Assembly (NCBI GenBank): GCA_963850255.1
Contig: CAWKLL010000044.1
Location: 3,444 to 67,443 of the forward strand
From: J054 sp963850255
GTDB lineage: Bacteria > Pseudomonadota > Gammaproteobacteria > Steroidobacterales > GCA-2729495
Direction: 5' to 3'
DNA length: 64,000 nt
Notes under the pieces: generated by a model
Seen by the model: the letters and a program-made list of their open reading frames with translations, nothing else
The model's database searches: none
What the model was told of the DNA's origin: nothing
In this document: positions 17,096 through 25,734 of the stretch, piece by piece
Layout of the letters: each line of letters starts with the position of its first letter
How positions within the stretch are numbered: the first letter of the stretch is position 1
Program-made: the position numbers and the translations under genes

Positions 17096-17821
17096 ATGGC
17101 CTCAGATCAATTTGCGCAGCACATTTCGCGGCGCTACAACGAAGAACTCGAAAGCCTGCGGACGGAAGTGCTGCGCATGGGCGGCGCGGTCGAAAATCAG
17201 TTGAGTACCGCGGTGGAAGCCATTACCGCCGGTGACAGCGAGATGGGCCTGGGGGTAGCGCGTTCAGACTATCGTATTAACGAGATGGAAGTGGCGATCG
17301 ATGAAGAATGCAGCCGCATTCTTGCCACGCGAGCACCGATTGCCGGCGATTTGCGCCTGATTGTCGCAGTGATCAAAACCATTACTGACCTTGAGCGAAT
17401 TGGCGACGAGGCGCAGAAAATCGGCTATCTAGCGTCCAAGCTGGCCGGCGAGCATCAGCCGCATGACCACTATGGCGAATTACGCGCGCTGGGCGAGCAT
17501 GTGCAGGCAATGGTTCACGATGCGCTGGATGCTTTTTCCCGCCTGGATGCGGCGGACGCGCTAGAGGTGGTGGAGGAAGACAAGATGGTGGACGAAGAGT
17601 ACGACGATATTACCCGCGCCTGCATTACCTGGATGATGGAAGATCCGCGCACCATCCGGCGCTTCATGGATGTTAGCTGGACAGCGCGGGCCCTGGAACG
17701 GATCGGCGATCATGCCAAAAATATATCCGAATATGTTATTTATCTCGTACATGGTCGGGATATACGGCATTTGAAGATCGAAGAAGTCAAAGAGGAAGTC
17801 AGCGGCGAAGCATCCGGCTGA
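17096..17821 (+). CDS. phoU: PhoU, phosphate signalling regulator
   Basis: The 241-residue helical protein contains two PhoU repeats. Each has an E-x-x-x-D-x-x-I/V-N metal-binding pattern, for example YRINEMEVAIDEEC in the first and DKMVDEEYDDITR in the second. RDLRLI-type segments (AGDLRLIVAVIKTITDLERIGDEA) and ALERIGDHAKNISEYV are family hallmarks. PhoU links PstSCAB activity to PhoR and keeps the regulon off when phosphate is plentiful. Here it lies between phoR and pstS rather than after pstB as in E. coli. GGGAG upstream of ATG is a plausible ribosome site. Confidence 0.95.
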   Translation: MASDQFAQHISRRYNEELESLRTEVLRMGGAVENQLSTAVEAITAGDSEMGLGVARSDYRINEMEVAIDEECSRILATRAPIAGDLRLIVAVIKTITDLERIGDEAQKIGYLASKLAGEHQPHDHYGELRALGEHVQAMVHDALDAFSRLDAADALEVVEEDKMVDEEYDDITRACITWMMEDPRTIRRFMDVSWTARALERIGDHAKNISEYVIYLVHGRDIRHLKIEEVKEEVSGEASG

Positions 17822-17888
17822 AATATTTCCTTAACATTACGGCCATACACTGGCTGTACTTTTAGACGACCTTGCTGCGGAGGCAATC

Positions 17889-18956
17889 GTGTCAAAAATT
17901 ACCAAACAGGCGGCTCTTATTGTGGCCGCCGCTGTCCTGGTTTATACATCTGCGCCGGTTTTCGGCCAGGCTGCTCGTGATTACATCAGCATCGTGGGCT
18001 CGTCCACGGTCTATCCCTTTGCAACGGTGGTGGCCGAGCAGTTCGGTCGCAGCACCAACTTCAAGACCCCCAAGATTGAGTCCACGGGATCTGGCGGCGG
18101 TCTGAAATTGTTCTGCGCCGGCATCGGCGTCAGTCATCCGGATATCACCAACGCGTCGCGTCGCATCAAGGCTTCCGAGGTTGAGAACTGCGCGGGCAAT
18201 GGCGTTACCGATATTATTGAAGTCAAGATTGGCTACGACGGCATTGTCCTGGCTAATTCCAACGCTGCGAAGACCTACGAGCTCAGCCGTCGGGACATTT
18301 TCCTGGCCCTGGCCAAGGATGTGCCGGATCCTGGCGGTGCCGAGAAACTGATTGCTAATCCCTATCAGAAATGGAATGAGATCAATCCGGCCTTGCCCGC
18401 GACCACCATCGAAGTCCTCGGCCCTCCGCCAACCTCCGGTACGCGCGATGCCTTTGCAGAACTGGCACTGGAAGGCGGCTGTAAGACTTTTGATTGGATC
18501 GTCGCTATCAAGAAGCAGGACAAGAGCCGCTACAAGGGTATTTGTCACGGTGTCCGTGAAGATGGGCGCTACATTGAAGCAGGCGAGAACGATAATCTGA
18601 TCGTGCAGAAGCTGCGCGCCAATCCCGATGCCCTGGGCGTGTTCGGATTTAGCTTCCTGGATCAGAATGCCGATGTCGTGCACGGTTCGGTGATTGACGG
18701 CACGTCGCCGACATTTGATGCTATTTCCGACGGTGAATATCCGGTTTCGCGCTCACTGTATTTCTATGTCAAGAAAGCGCATGTCGATGCGATTCCGGGA
18801 ATCCGTGAATATCTGGCGGAATTCACCGGCGCTCGCGCCATGGGTGAAGAGGGCTATCTCTCGGATCGTGGCTTGATTCCGCTGCCGCCGGCCGAGTACG
18901 CAGAAGTGTCTGCGGCCGTGCGCGAATTACAATTACTGAGTCTCGCGGCCAATTAG
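17889..18956 (+). CDS. pstS: PstS, phosphate-binding periplasmic protein
   Basis: GTG 17889 begins a 355-residue protein with a signal peptide (residues 1-26, cut after VFG-QA). The mature N-terminus IVGSSTVYPF and ESTGSGGGLKLFCAG are phosphate-binding loops of PstS, and TSGTRDAF is the third. A GCGGAGG-like site lies just upstream. It delivers phosphate to PstCAB. Two hairpins lie between it and pstC, the second an apparent terminator, which would give more PstS than membrane subunits. Confidence 0.95.
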   Translation: MSKITKQAALIVAAAVLVYTSAPVFGQAARDYISIVGSSTVYPFATVVAEQFGRSTNFKTPKIESTGSGGGLKLFCAGIGVSHPDITNASRRIKASEVENCAGNGVTDIIEVKIGYDGIVLANSNAAKTYELSRRDIFLALAKDVPDPGGAEKLIANPYQKWNEINPALPATTIEVLGPPPTSGTRDAFAELALEGGCKTFDWIVAIKKQDKSRYKGICHGVREDGRYIEAGENDNLIVQKLRANPDALGVFGFSFLDQNADVVHGSVIDGTSPTFDAISDGEYPVSRSLYFYVKKAHVDAIPGIREYLAEFTGARAMGEEGYLSDRGLIPLPPAEYAEVSAAVRELQLLSLAAN

Positions 18957-19009
18957 TCGCGAACGCTCACGCCCCTGCCGCCGGGTTCGGGCGTGAATAC
19001 TAATACCCT

Positions 19010-19049
19010 GCGGCGGCGGCCGGACTATCGGCCGCCGTCGCTGTTTTTT
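19010..19049 (+). terminator. intrinsic terminator between pstS and pstC
   Basis: GCGGCGGCGGCCG (19010-19022) pairs with CGGCCGCCGTCGC (19029-19041), 13 bp with one G-T wobble, and TGTTTTTT follows. This is a textbook intrinsic terminator. As pstC starts only 15 bp later with no obvious new promoter, it probably acts as an attenuator, ending most transcripts after pstS. A separate weaker hairpin (TCACGCCC/GGGCGTGA, 18967-18996) precedes it. Confidence 0.85.
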
Positions 19050-19063
19050 GATATGGGCTGCTG

Positions 19064-20452
19064 ATGCAACTGTCGACCTTACTGTTGGTGCTTGGCACGA
19101 TGGCGATCGCCGCCTTCATGTTGGGTCGCCGGCGCGCCATCTCGACGGTTGGCGGCTACGGTGGTCTGCGCGATCTGCATTCCCTGCCCAAGTACTACGG
19201 TTACTACGCGGCTATCTGGTGCGGGCTGCCCGGCTTGATGCTGGTCGGCCTGTGGCTGTCATTGAGTGACGGCGTGATCATGGCGCGCGTGCTGGCCTCT
19301 CTGCCCGCGGCGCTGCAGCAGTTGCCGGACTCCGAATTAAGTCTGGTAACCAATGACATCAAGAACATGGCCGCAGGCCAGTTCTCCAATCCGCTGCGCG
19401 AAGACGAACTTGCCGGCGCCGTTGATCTCTACATTAGTCTAAAAAATTCGGCACGCTGGCTGCTGTCGGCATTGCTGGTGGCGCTGGCCGCGGCCGGCTT
19501 CGCCGTCGCCTGGTCGCGCGTCGGGCCGAAGTTTCGCGCCCGCAATCGCGTCGAGCGGGTGATTCTCTGGATGCTCATCGCCGCATCGACACTGGCAATT
19601 TTTACCACCGTGGGAATTTTGCTGTCGGTGTTGTTTGAATCCCTGCGGTTTTTTCAGAAGGTGCCGATCACGGATTTTCTGTTTGGTCTCACCTGGAGCC
19701 CGCAAACGGCGCTGCGCGCAGATCAAGTGGGTTCATCGGGTGCATTCGGCGCAATCCCCCTGTTTGCAGGCACCATAATGATTTCGGCCATCGCCATGTT
19801 TGTTGCCATGCCCGTGGGGCTGATGACGGCGATTTACCTCTCCGAATACGCACCTTCGAGACTGCGCTCGGTGGTGAAACCGGTGCTGGAGATACTCGCC
19901 GGCATACCGACGGTGGTGTATGGATTTTTTGCTGCATTGACGGTAGCACCGCTGTTACGCGAGGCGGGCGTCAGTCTGGGGCTGGATGTCGCGTCGGAAA
20001 GCGCACTCGGCGCCGGACTGGTAATGGGCATCATGATCATACCCTTTGTATCTTCGCTGGCGGACGACGTCATTAACGCGGTGCCGCAGGCCATGCGGGA
20101 TGGCTCGCTGGCGCTGGGTGCGACCAAGTCCGAGACCATCAAACAGGTTGTTCTGCCATCGGCCCTGCCGGGCATCGTTGCCGGCGGTCTGCTGGCCGCG
20201 TCGCGGGCCATCGGCGAAACAATGATTGTGGTCATGGCAGCAGGTTTGTCAGCCAACCTCACCGCTAACCCGCTGGAGGCTGTGACCACGGTAACGGTGC
20301 AGATTGTGACCTTGCTGGTCGGCGATCAGGAGTTTGACAGTGCCAAGACCCTGGCAGCCTTTGCACTGGGTCTGATGCTGTTTCTCACCACGCTGGTACT
20401 TAATGTGGTGGCACTGCAGCTGGTACGCAAATATCGCGAGGAGTACGAGTAG
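19064..20452 (+). CDS. pstC: PstC, phosphate ABC transporter permease
   Basis: The 462-residue permease is longer than E. coli PstC (319) because of an extra N-terminal region: a first membrane segment, a second near residue 50 and a loop of about 80 residues before the core. The core has the EAA-type loop MRDGSLALGATKSETIKQ and the PstC motif EILAGIPTVVYGFFA. It forms the inner-membrane channel with PstA. This long form is common in non-enteric Gammaproteobacteria. It starts right after the intrinsic terminator and ends two bases before pstA. Confidence 0.93.
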   Translation: MQLSTLLLVLGTMAIAAFMLGRRRAISTVGGYGGLRDLHSLPKYYGYYAAIWCGLPGLMLVGLWLSLSDGVIMARVLASLPAALQQLPDSELSLVTNDIKNMAAGQFSNPLREDELAGAVDLYISLKNSARWLLSALLVALAAAGFAVAWSRVGPKFRARNRVERVILWMLIAASTLAIFTTVGILLSVLFESLRFFQKVPITDFLFGLTWSPQTALRADQVGSSGAFGAIPLFAGTIMISAIAMFVAMPVGLMTAIYLSEYAPSRLRSVVKPVLEILAGIPTVVYGFFAALTVAPLLREAGVSLGLDVASESALGAGLVMGIMIIPFVSSLADDVINAVPQAMRDGSLALGATKSETIKQVVLPSALPGIVAGGLLAASRAIGETMIVVMAAGLSANLTANPLEAVTTVTVQIVTLLVGDQEFDSAKTLAAFALGLMLFLTTLVLNVVALQLVRKYREEYE

Positions 20453-20454
20453 CT

Positions 20455-21756
20455 ATGTCTGACGCCTCGCGTGGCCGCAACGAAGCTAATCGACAAAAGG
20501 TCGAGGCCAGTCTGGCCGCGCGCTATCGTCGCGAGAAGCGCTTTCGACTTTACGGCGCGCTGGCAGTGAGTCTTGGCCTGTTGTTCGTAGGCACCTTGTT
20601 TGTCTCGATTATCAGTAATGGCTACACGGCCTTTGGCCAGACCCACGTGCGTCTTGAAATCTATCTTGATCCGCAGGTTATAGATCCGGGCGGCAGCCGT
20701 GATCCGGCGGTGATCGGCCGCGCCAACTATGATCAGCTGGTACGTGTTGCGCTGCGTGAGATTTTTCCGGAAGTCACTGATCGACGCGGACGTCGCAGCC
20801 TGAATGGTTTGATGAGTTCGGGTGCCGGTTATTTTTTGCGCGATCAGCTGCTGGCGGATCCGGGCCTGATGGGCCAGCGGAAGGAATACTGGCTGCCGGC
20901 CGATGACGACGTGGACATGCTGATCAAAGGCTATGTAGACCGGGAGCTGCCACAGGAATCGCGACGTTTGAAGGATCAGCAAATCGCCTGGATCGACGCA
21001 TTGCAGGCCGATGAGCGCATCGAGCGCAAGTTCAACAGCACGTTTTTTACCTCGGGTGATTCCCGCGAGCCTGAACTGGCCGGTATCGGTGGAGCGGCCA
21101 AGGGTTCTTTGTTCGCGTTATTGGTGACCCTGGCGCTGTCGTTCCCGCTGGGTGTGGCCGCAGCGGTCTACCTGGAAGAATTTGCGCCGAAAAATCGCTG
21201 GGTCGACCTGGTTGAGGTCAACATCAACAATCTCGCGGCTGTGCCATCCATCGTGTTTGGGTTGCTCGGTCTGGCCGTATTCATTAACTTTTTTGGCCTG
21301 CCGCGTTCGGCGCCACTGGTCGGTGGCCTGGTGCTGACACTGATGACCCTGCCGACCATCATTATCGCCTCCCGCGCGGCCATCAAGGCTGTGCCGCCGT
21401 CGGTTCGCGAGGCCGCATTGGGTATAGGCGCCTCTCAGATGCAGACCGTATTCCACCACGTGGTGCCATTGGCAATGCCGGGCATGCTGACCGGAGCGAT
21501 TATCGGCATGGCCCAGGCGCTGGGCGAATCTGCGCCCTTGCTGATGATCGGCATGATTGCCTTTATTGTTGATATTCCTGCCTCACCGCTGGATCCTTCA
21601 ACAGTGCTGCCGGTCCAGGTCTTTCTTTGGGCAGATAGCCCCGAACGGGCCTTCGTTGAGCGTACTTCAGCAGCTATTATGGTTCTGCTCGGGTTCCTGC
21701 TGGTCATGAATGCGGCTGCGATCTGGTTGCGCAAGCGCTTTGAACGTCGCTGGTAG
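20455..21756 (+). CDS. pstA: PstA, phosphate ABC transporter permease
   Basis: The 433-residue permease begins two bases after pstC. One N-terminal membrane segment (about 35-60) is followed by a periplasmic region of roughly 140 residues, rich in charges, which E. coli PstA lacks. The transport core follows: AVPSIVFGLLGLAVF, the EAA loop VREAALGIGASQMQTV and ALGESAPLLMIG. It pairs with PstC in the membrane and contacts PstB. Confidence 0.93.
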   Translation: MSDASRGRNEANRQKVEASLAARYRREKRFRLYGALAVSLGLLFVGTLFVSIISNGYTAFGQTHVRLEIYLDPQVIDPGGSRDPAVIGRANYDQLVRVALREIFPEVTDRRGRRSLNGLMSSGAGYFLRDQLLADPGLMGQRKEYWLPADDDVDMLIKGYVDRELPQESRRLKDQQIAWIDALQADERIERKFNSTFFTSGDSREPELAGIGGAAKGSLFALLVTLALSFPLGVAAAVYLEEFAPKNRWVDLVEVNINNLAAVPSIVFGLLGLAVFINFFGLPRSAPLVGGLVLTLMTLPTIIIASRAAIKAVPPSVREAALGIGASQMQTVFHHVVPLAMPGMLTGAIIGMAQALGESAPLLMIGMIAFIVDIPASPLDPSTVLPVQVFLWADSPERAFVERTSAAIMVLLGFLLVMNAAAIWLRKRFERRW

Positions 21757-21781
21757 GCCGGAGTCAGGGAGAACAACAATA

Positions 21782-22699
21782 ATGACGAACAGGGAAGCTA
21801 TAGAAACGCCTATGCCTAGCATCGACGACAAACCAGCTGCGTTCGAAGACTTGCCGACGCCGTCACCGGCAGAGTCCGCCGAGAGTCGCGTATTGGCGAT
21901 GTCCGAAGAGGCGAGTGAAACGGTGGGCAATATTCAAGCCGAGGATCCCGCCATTACCGTGCGCAACTGCAATGTTTTCTACGGCGATACGCAAGCTTTG
22001 ATAGATGTCAATCTGGATGTCGGACGCAACCAGGTGGTATCTCTGATTGGACCGTCCGGTTGCGGCAAGTCGACATTCCTGCGCTGCCTTAACCGGATGA
22101 ACGACACCATTGATATCGCCAGGGTCACGGGCGATCTGCGCCTGTACGATGAGGATATCAACGCGCGTAGCACGGATGTCGTGCTGCTCAGGGCACGGGT
22201 CGGGATGGTGTTTCAAAAGCCCAATCCATTCCCAAAATCGATTTACGAAAATGTGGCCTACGGACCGCGATTGCACGGACTGGCCAGTAACCGGGCCGAG
22301 CTCGACGAAATTGTTCGGTACAGCCTGGAGAAAGCCGGCCTGTGGAAGGAAGTCGCAGACCGGCTGGAATCGCCCGGCACCGGTCTGTCCGGTGGTCAGC
22401 AGCAGCGCCTGTGTATCGCCCGAACCATTGCTGTGAATCCTGAAGTGATCCTGATGGACGAGCCATGCTCGGCGCTGGACCCCATCGCCACTGCGCGTAT
22501 CGAGGATCTCATCGACGAGTTGTCGGAAAAATATGCCATCGTTATCGTTACTCACTCGATGCAGCAAGCTGCACGTGTCTCGCAACGCACTGCCTATTTC
22601 CACCTCGGCCGCTTGATCGAGGTAGATACGACGGACAAGATTTTCACCAATCCCGGCCATCAGCTCACTGAAGACTACGTCACCGGCCGCTTTGGCTAG
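21782..22699 (+). CDS. pstB: PstB, phosphate ABC transporter ATPase, with N-terminal extension
   Basis: ATG 21782 follows GGGAGAAC, so translation starts there. The 305-residue ATPase has Walker A GPSGCGKS at 90-97, signature LSGGQQQRL and Walker B VILMDEPCSALDP. The core begins near residue 57 (ITVRNCNVFYG). The first 55 residues are an acidic, Pro/Ser/Glu-rich tail that E. coli PstB (257 residues) lacks. The ATPase powers phosphate import by PstCA. It ends the phosphate operon and is convergent with the HMG-CoA-lyase-like gene. Confidence 0.95.
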   Translation: MTNREAIETPMPSIDDKPAAFEDLPTPSPAESAESRVLAMSEEASETVGNIQAEDPAITVRNCNVFYGDTQALIDVNLDVGRNQVVSLIGPSGCGKSTFLRCLNRMNDTIDIARVTGDLRLYDEDINARSTDVVLLRARVGMVFQKPNPFPKSIYENVAYGPRLHGLASNRAELDEIVRYSLEKAGLWKEVADRLESPGTGLSGGQQQRLCIARTIAVNPEVILMDEPCSALDPIATARIEDLIDELSEKYAIVIVTHSMQQAARVSQRTAYFHLGRLIEVDTTDKIFTNPGHQLTEDYVTGRFG

Positions 22700-22754
22700 T
22701 CGGCTGGTTTACCGCGACCGTTAGTTCTTTTTGTTGCCCTTGGCGCGGGATTAC

Positions 22755-22778
22755 CCACGCTGCGGCAAAACAGCGTGG
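22755..22778. other. hairpin between convergent pstB and HMG-CoA-lyase-like genes
   Basis: CCACGCTG (22755-22762) and CAGCGTGG (22771-22778) form an 8-bp stem around an 8-base loop, in the 99-bp gap between two converging genes. A short T-run (TTTTT, about 22729) lies before it rather than after it, so it is at best a weak bidirectional terminator. Confidence 0.45.
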
Positions 22779-22798
22779 CGGGGTACACTGCAGCCGGC

Positions 22799-23746
22799 TC
22801 AGGCAGCGATTCCCCAGCCGCCTTCGCGATAGCCTTTGGGCAGGCCGGCGTCAGGGGTAAAGCCGTACATTTCTTCGCCCGGCACAGCGGCCTGAACGAT
22901 TTCCCGCACCAGCATCAGTCGGTCGAGATCGATGCCGGTATTCAGGCCCATGGAATCGAGCATGAAGGCCAGGTCCTCGGTGACGATGTTGCCGCTGGCG
23001 CCCGGCGCAAACGGACAGCCGCCGATGCCGCCCAGCGAACTGTCCAGGGTGGTGATGCCTTCCTCCAGCGCGGCCAGCGCGTTGGCCAGGCCGAGCCCGC
23101 GGGTATTGTGCAGATGCACGCCGGACAGTTTATCTTTGCCGACCTCAGTCCAGATCAAATTGATCATGCGTTTGAGCTGGGCCGGGTTGGCATAGCCGGT
23201 GGTGTCCGAAAGGCCGACTTCGTCGCAGCCCAACTCGATGAGTTGGCGCGCCAGATCAACGACCTGGCCTTCCGGTACATGACCTTCCAGGGTGCAGCCA
23301 AAGGCCGTGGACAATCCGCCCTCGAAAGCCGGTCGTTGCTCGGCCGGCAGGCTGTCGAGCAGTTCCACAATTTTTCGGACCTCGTCCAGCACCTGGGCAT
23401 GAGTTTTGCGCAGGTTGGCCTTGCTGTGAGTCTCGCTGACGGACAGGGGCAGGGTGATTTTGTGAGCGCCCGCCTTTATGGCATTTTCGGCACCCTTGAA
23501 GTTGGGTACCAGGGCGGCCACCGTGAGCCCCTGGATTTGACGCGCCCAGCTGACGATTTCTGCCGTGTCGGCCAGCTGTGGCAGCAATTTGGCCGGCACA
23601 AAGGAGCCGACCTCGATTTCCCGCACACCGGCGGCGGCCTCGGCCTGGATCCAGGCTTTTTTGGCTTCCGTCGGCATGATGGACTGGATGCTCTGCAGGC
23701 CGTCGCGTGGGCCGACTTCGCTGATCAGGATATCGATGTCGCTCAT
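22799..23746 (-). CDS. HMG-CoA-lyase-like protein (possible citramalyl-CoA lyase)
   Basis: I chose ATG 23746 (MSDIDILISEVGPRDGLQ) with AGGAAAG seven bases upstream. The 315-residue TIM-barrel protein has the HMGL signature SEVGPRDGLQ at the N-terminus, the metal-binding H-x-H of GVHLHNTRG, and the active-site loop GGIGGCPFAPGASGN with the catalytic cysteine. These enzymes cleave HMG-CoA or related 3-hydroxyacyl-CoA compounds. Chloroflexus R-citramalyl-CoA lyase belongs to this family and works with a family III CoA-transferase. The divergent neighbour here is such a transferase, so citramalyl-CoA is a reasonable alternative substrate. Leucine-degradation genes are absent nearby, which weakens the HMG-CoA reading. 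Confidence 0.85.
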   Translation of the reverse strand: MSDIDILISEVGPRDGLQSIQSIMPTEAKKAWIQAEAAAGVREIEVGSFVPAKLLPQLADTAEIVSWARQIQGLTVAALVPNFKGAENAIKAGAHKITLPLSVSETHSKANLRKTHAQVLDEVRKIVELLDSLPAEQRPAFEGGLSTAFGCTLEGHVPEGQVVDLARQLIELGCDEVGLSDTTGYANPAQLKRMINLIWTEVGKDKLSGVHLHNTRGLGLANALAALEEGITTLDSSLGGIGGCPFAPGASGNIVTEDLAFMLDSMGLNTGIDLDRLMLVREIVQAAVPGEEMYGFTPDAGLPKGYREGGWGIAA

Positions 23747-23883
23747 TTCGTTGCTTTCCTGTGCTTTCGCCGCCCCGCCAACATGGCCCGGCTGCAATAA
23801 TCAGACAATCCCTGGGGCATAATGCTCCCCGGCCTGGGGAGCGCACCGGGACAAAAGAAAAGCATAACCAAAAAGGCGGAACG

Positions 23884-25086
23884 ATGGCAGAAGATGCGGC
23901 GTTACCCCTGGCAGGCGTCAGGGTCATTGAATTTACCCACATGGTGATGGGGCCGGCAGCAGGTCTGATTCTTGCTGATATGGGCGCCGACGTGATCAGG
24001 ATCGAGCCGGCCAAGGGCGACAGCACGCGCCATTTGCGCGGCTCCGGTGCGGGTTACTTTCCGATGTATAACCGCAACAAGCGCAGCCTGTGCGTGGATC
24101 TGAAGTCCCCGGCCGGTAAGGCAGCGGTGCTTAAGCTGCTCGAGGACGCCGACGTGCTGATCGAGAACTTCCGCGCCGGCACCATGGACCGACTTGGATT
24201 CGGCTATGACGCACTCAGTGCGATCAACCCCAAACTGATTTATTGCTCCGAGAAGGGCTTTCTCAGTGGTCCCTACGAGCATCGCACGGCGCTGGACGAA
24301 GTGGCCCAGATGATGGGCGGTCTGGCTTATATGACCGGTCCGCCGGGCCAGCCGCTGCGTGCCGGTACTTCGGTCATTGATGTACAGGGCGGCATGTTCG
24401 GCGCTACCGGCATTCTGGCCGCGCTGTTTCAGCGTCAGACCACGGGGCGCGGCCAGCGGGTCGTGGCCTCACTGTACGAGAGCACGGTATTTCTGGTTGG
24501 CCAGCACATGGCCCAGTACGCGGTAACCGGCAAACCGGCCGCGCCGATGCCGGCGCGCGTGTCTGCCTGGGCCATCTACCAGGTGTTCAATACTGGCGAC
24601 GACGATCAGGTTTTCGTTGGTGTGGTTAGTGACAAACAGTGGAAAGTGTTCTGCGAGGCCTTTGATCTGACCGAGTTTGCCAATGATGCGAGCCTGGATA
24701 CCAACAACGACCGGGTTGCTCACAAGGACCGGATCCTGTCGGTGATCAAGGAGACTTTCCGCCAATACGACAAACAGGCGTTAATGGCCAAGCTGGAGAA
24801 AACCGGTTTGCCGTTTGCGCCCATCGCGCGCCCGGAAGAATTGTTCGACGACCCGCACCTGGCCGCTTCTGGTGGCTTGTTGCCGGTCACTGTTACCGAC
24901 GGCGAGCGGGCCGGCGATAAAACCCGTCTGCCGGCGCTGCCGCTGGAGATGGATGGCACGCGTTTTGGCATTCATCACGACGTGCCGCGAGCGGGCCAGC
25001 ATTCGCGCGAAATTCTTGAAGCCGCCGGCTATTCGGCGGCAGACATCGATGCCATGGTGGAGCAGGGCGTTATTGGCGCCGAGTAA
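23884..25086 (+). CDS. family III CoA-transferase (CaiB/BaiF)
   Basis: ATG 23884 (MAEDAALPLAGVRVIEFTH) has AGGCGGA just upstream. The 400-residue enzyme has the family N-terminus GVRVIEFTHMVMGPAAG, GADVIRIEPAKGD, YNRNKRSLCVDLKSPAGKA and the catalytic Asp in TALDEVAQMMGG. It moves CoA between carboxylic acids in the cytoplasm. It is divergent from the lyase gene (137 bp) and convergent with the leuD-type gene (16 bp). Succinyl-CoA:citramalate CoA-transferases belong to this family, so a C5 dicarboxylic acid is a candidate substrate; the sequence alone does not fix it. Confidence 0.88.
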   Translation: MAEDAALPLAGVRVIEFTHMVMGPAAGLILADMGADVIRIEPAKGDSTRHLRGSGAGYFPMYNRNKRSLCVDLKSPAGKAAVLKLLEDADVLIENFRAGTMDRLGFGYDALSAINPKLIYCSEKGFLSGPYEHRTALDEVAQMMGGLAYMTGPPGQPLRAGTSVIDVQGGMFGATGILAALFQRQTTGRGQRVVASLYESTVFLVGQHMAQYAVTGKPAAPMPARVSAWAIYQVFNTGDDDQVFVGVVSDKQWKVFCEAFDLTEFANDASLDTNNDRVAHKDRILSVIKETFRQYDKQALMAKLEKTGLPFAPIARPEELFDDPHLAASGGLLPVTVTDGERAGDKTRLPALPLEMDGTRFGIHHDVPRAGQHSREILEAAGYSAADIDAMVEQGVIGAE

Positions 25087-25102
25087 TGACGCTACTGCCG
25101 GA

Positions 25103-25732
25103 CTAGTTCGCCGGCAGGTAGACCCAGGGCCGGCGCAGTCGGTCGCGGGCCTGAAAGGCGAGGATTTCATCGTCGCGCTTCTGCGTTGAGGCTATGGCGT
25201 CCAGCCCCTCGAGCAGCATTTCGCGATCGCCGGGCGGAATCTCAAAACTGCTGGCCTCACCATCAGGCGCGGTCACAGTGCAGCTGAGCAGATCTACCGT
25301 AAGCGTATTAGCTGCCGGGTCTTGCTCGACCTGACGGGCCAGTTCTGTAACCCGCGATTCTGCGAGGACCACGGGCAGGATGCCGTTGCGTACACAGTTG
25401 CTTTGAAAAATTGCGCCGAAGCTGGGCGCGATAATGCAGCGAATACCCCACTCGTGCAGCGCCCAGACCGCATGCTCGCGGGACGACCCGCAGCCGAAGT
25501 TGGCTCCGCTGAGAATGATTTGCGCGTGCTCATAGGGCGCCCGGTTGAGAATGAACTCAGGGTCCGGATCGCGACCGCCGGGCGTGGTGTAGCGCCAGCC
25601 GGCGAACAGGCCTTCGCCGAGGCCCTGTTTCGACACGCGCTTCATTTCCCGGCTGGGAATAATGATGTCGGTGTCTATATTCAGGCGCAGGATGGGTGCC
25701 GCAATCGCCGTGAGCCGGGTGAATTTTTCCAT
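25103..25732 (-). CDS. leuD: LeuD-type isomerase/hydratase small subunit (divergent paralogue)
   Basis: ATG 25732 (MEKFTRLTAIAAPILRLNIDTD) follows AGTAGGT and starts two bases after the leuC-type stop. The 209-residue swivel domain keeps NFGCGSSREHA, the signature of aconitase-family small subunits. The substrate-recognition loop, however, reads IIIPSREMKRVSKQGLGEGL where E. coli LeuD has a Lys-Gln-Phe-Leu type sequence, so the substrate may differ from isopropylmalate. It works with the large subunit as a dehydratase/isomerase of 2- or 3-hydroxy acids. Leucine synthesis is the default annotation; no leuA or leuB is in the window. Confidence 0.85.
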   Translation of the reverse strand: MEKFTRLTAIAAPILRLNIDTDIIIPSREMKRVSKQGLGEGLFAGWRYTTPGGRDPDPEFILNRAPYEHAQIILSGANFGCGSSREHAVWALHEWGIRCIIAPSFGAIFQSNCVRNGILPVVLAESRVTELARQVEQDPAANTLTVDLLSCTVTAPDGEASSFEIPPGDREMLLEGLDAIASTQKRDDEILAFQARDRLRRPWVYLPAN

Positions 25733-25734
25733 AC

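Noticed and set aside
22775..23800. A 341-residue forward open frame across the lyase gene
   Set aside because: Antisense to a well-supported HMGL-family gene, with low-complexity composition and no ribosome site.
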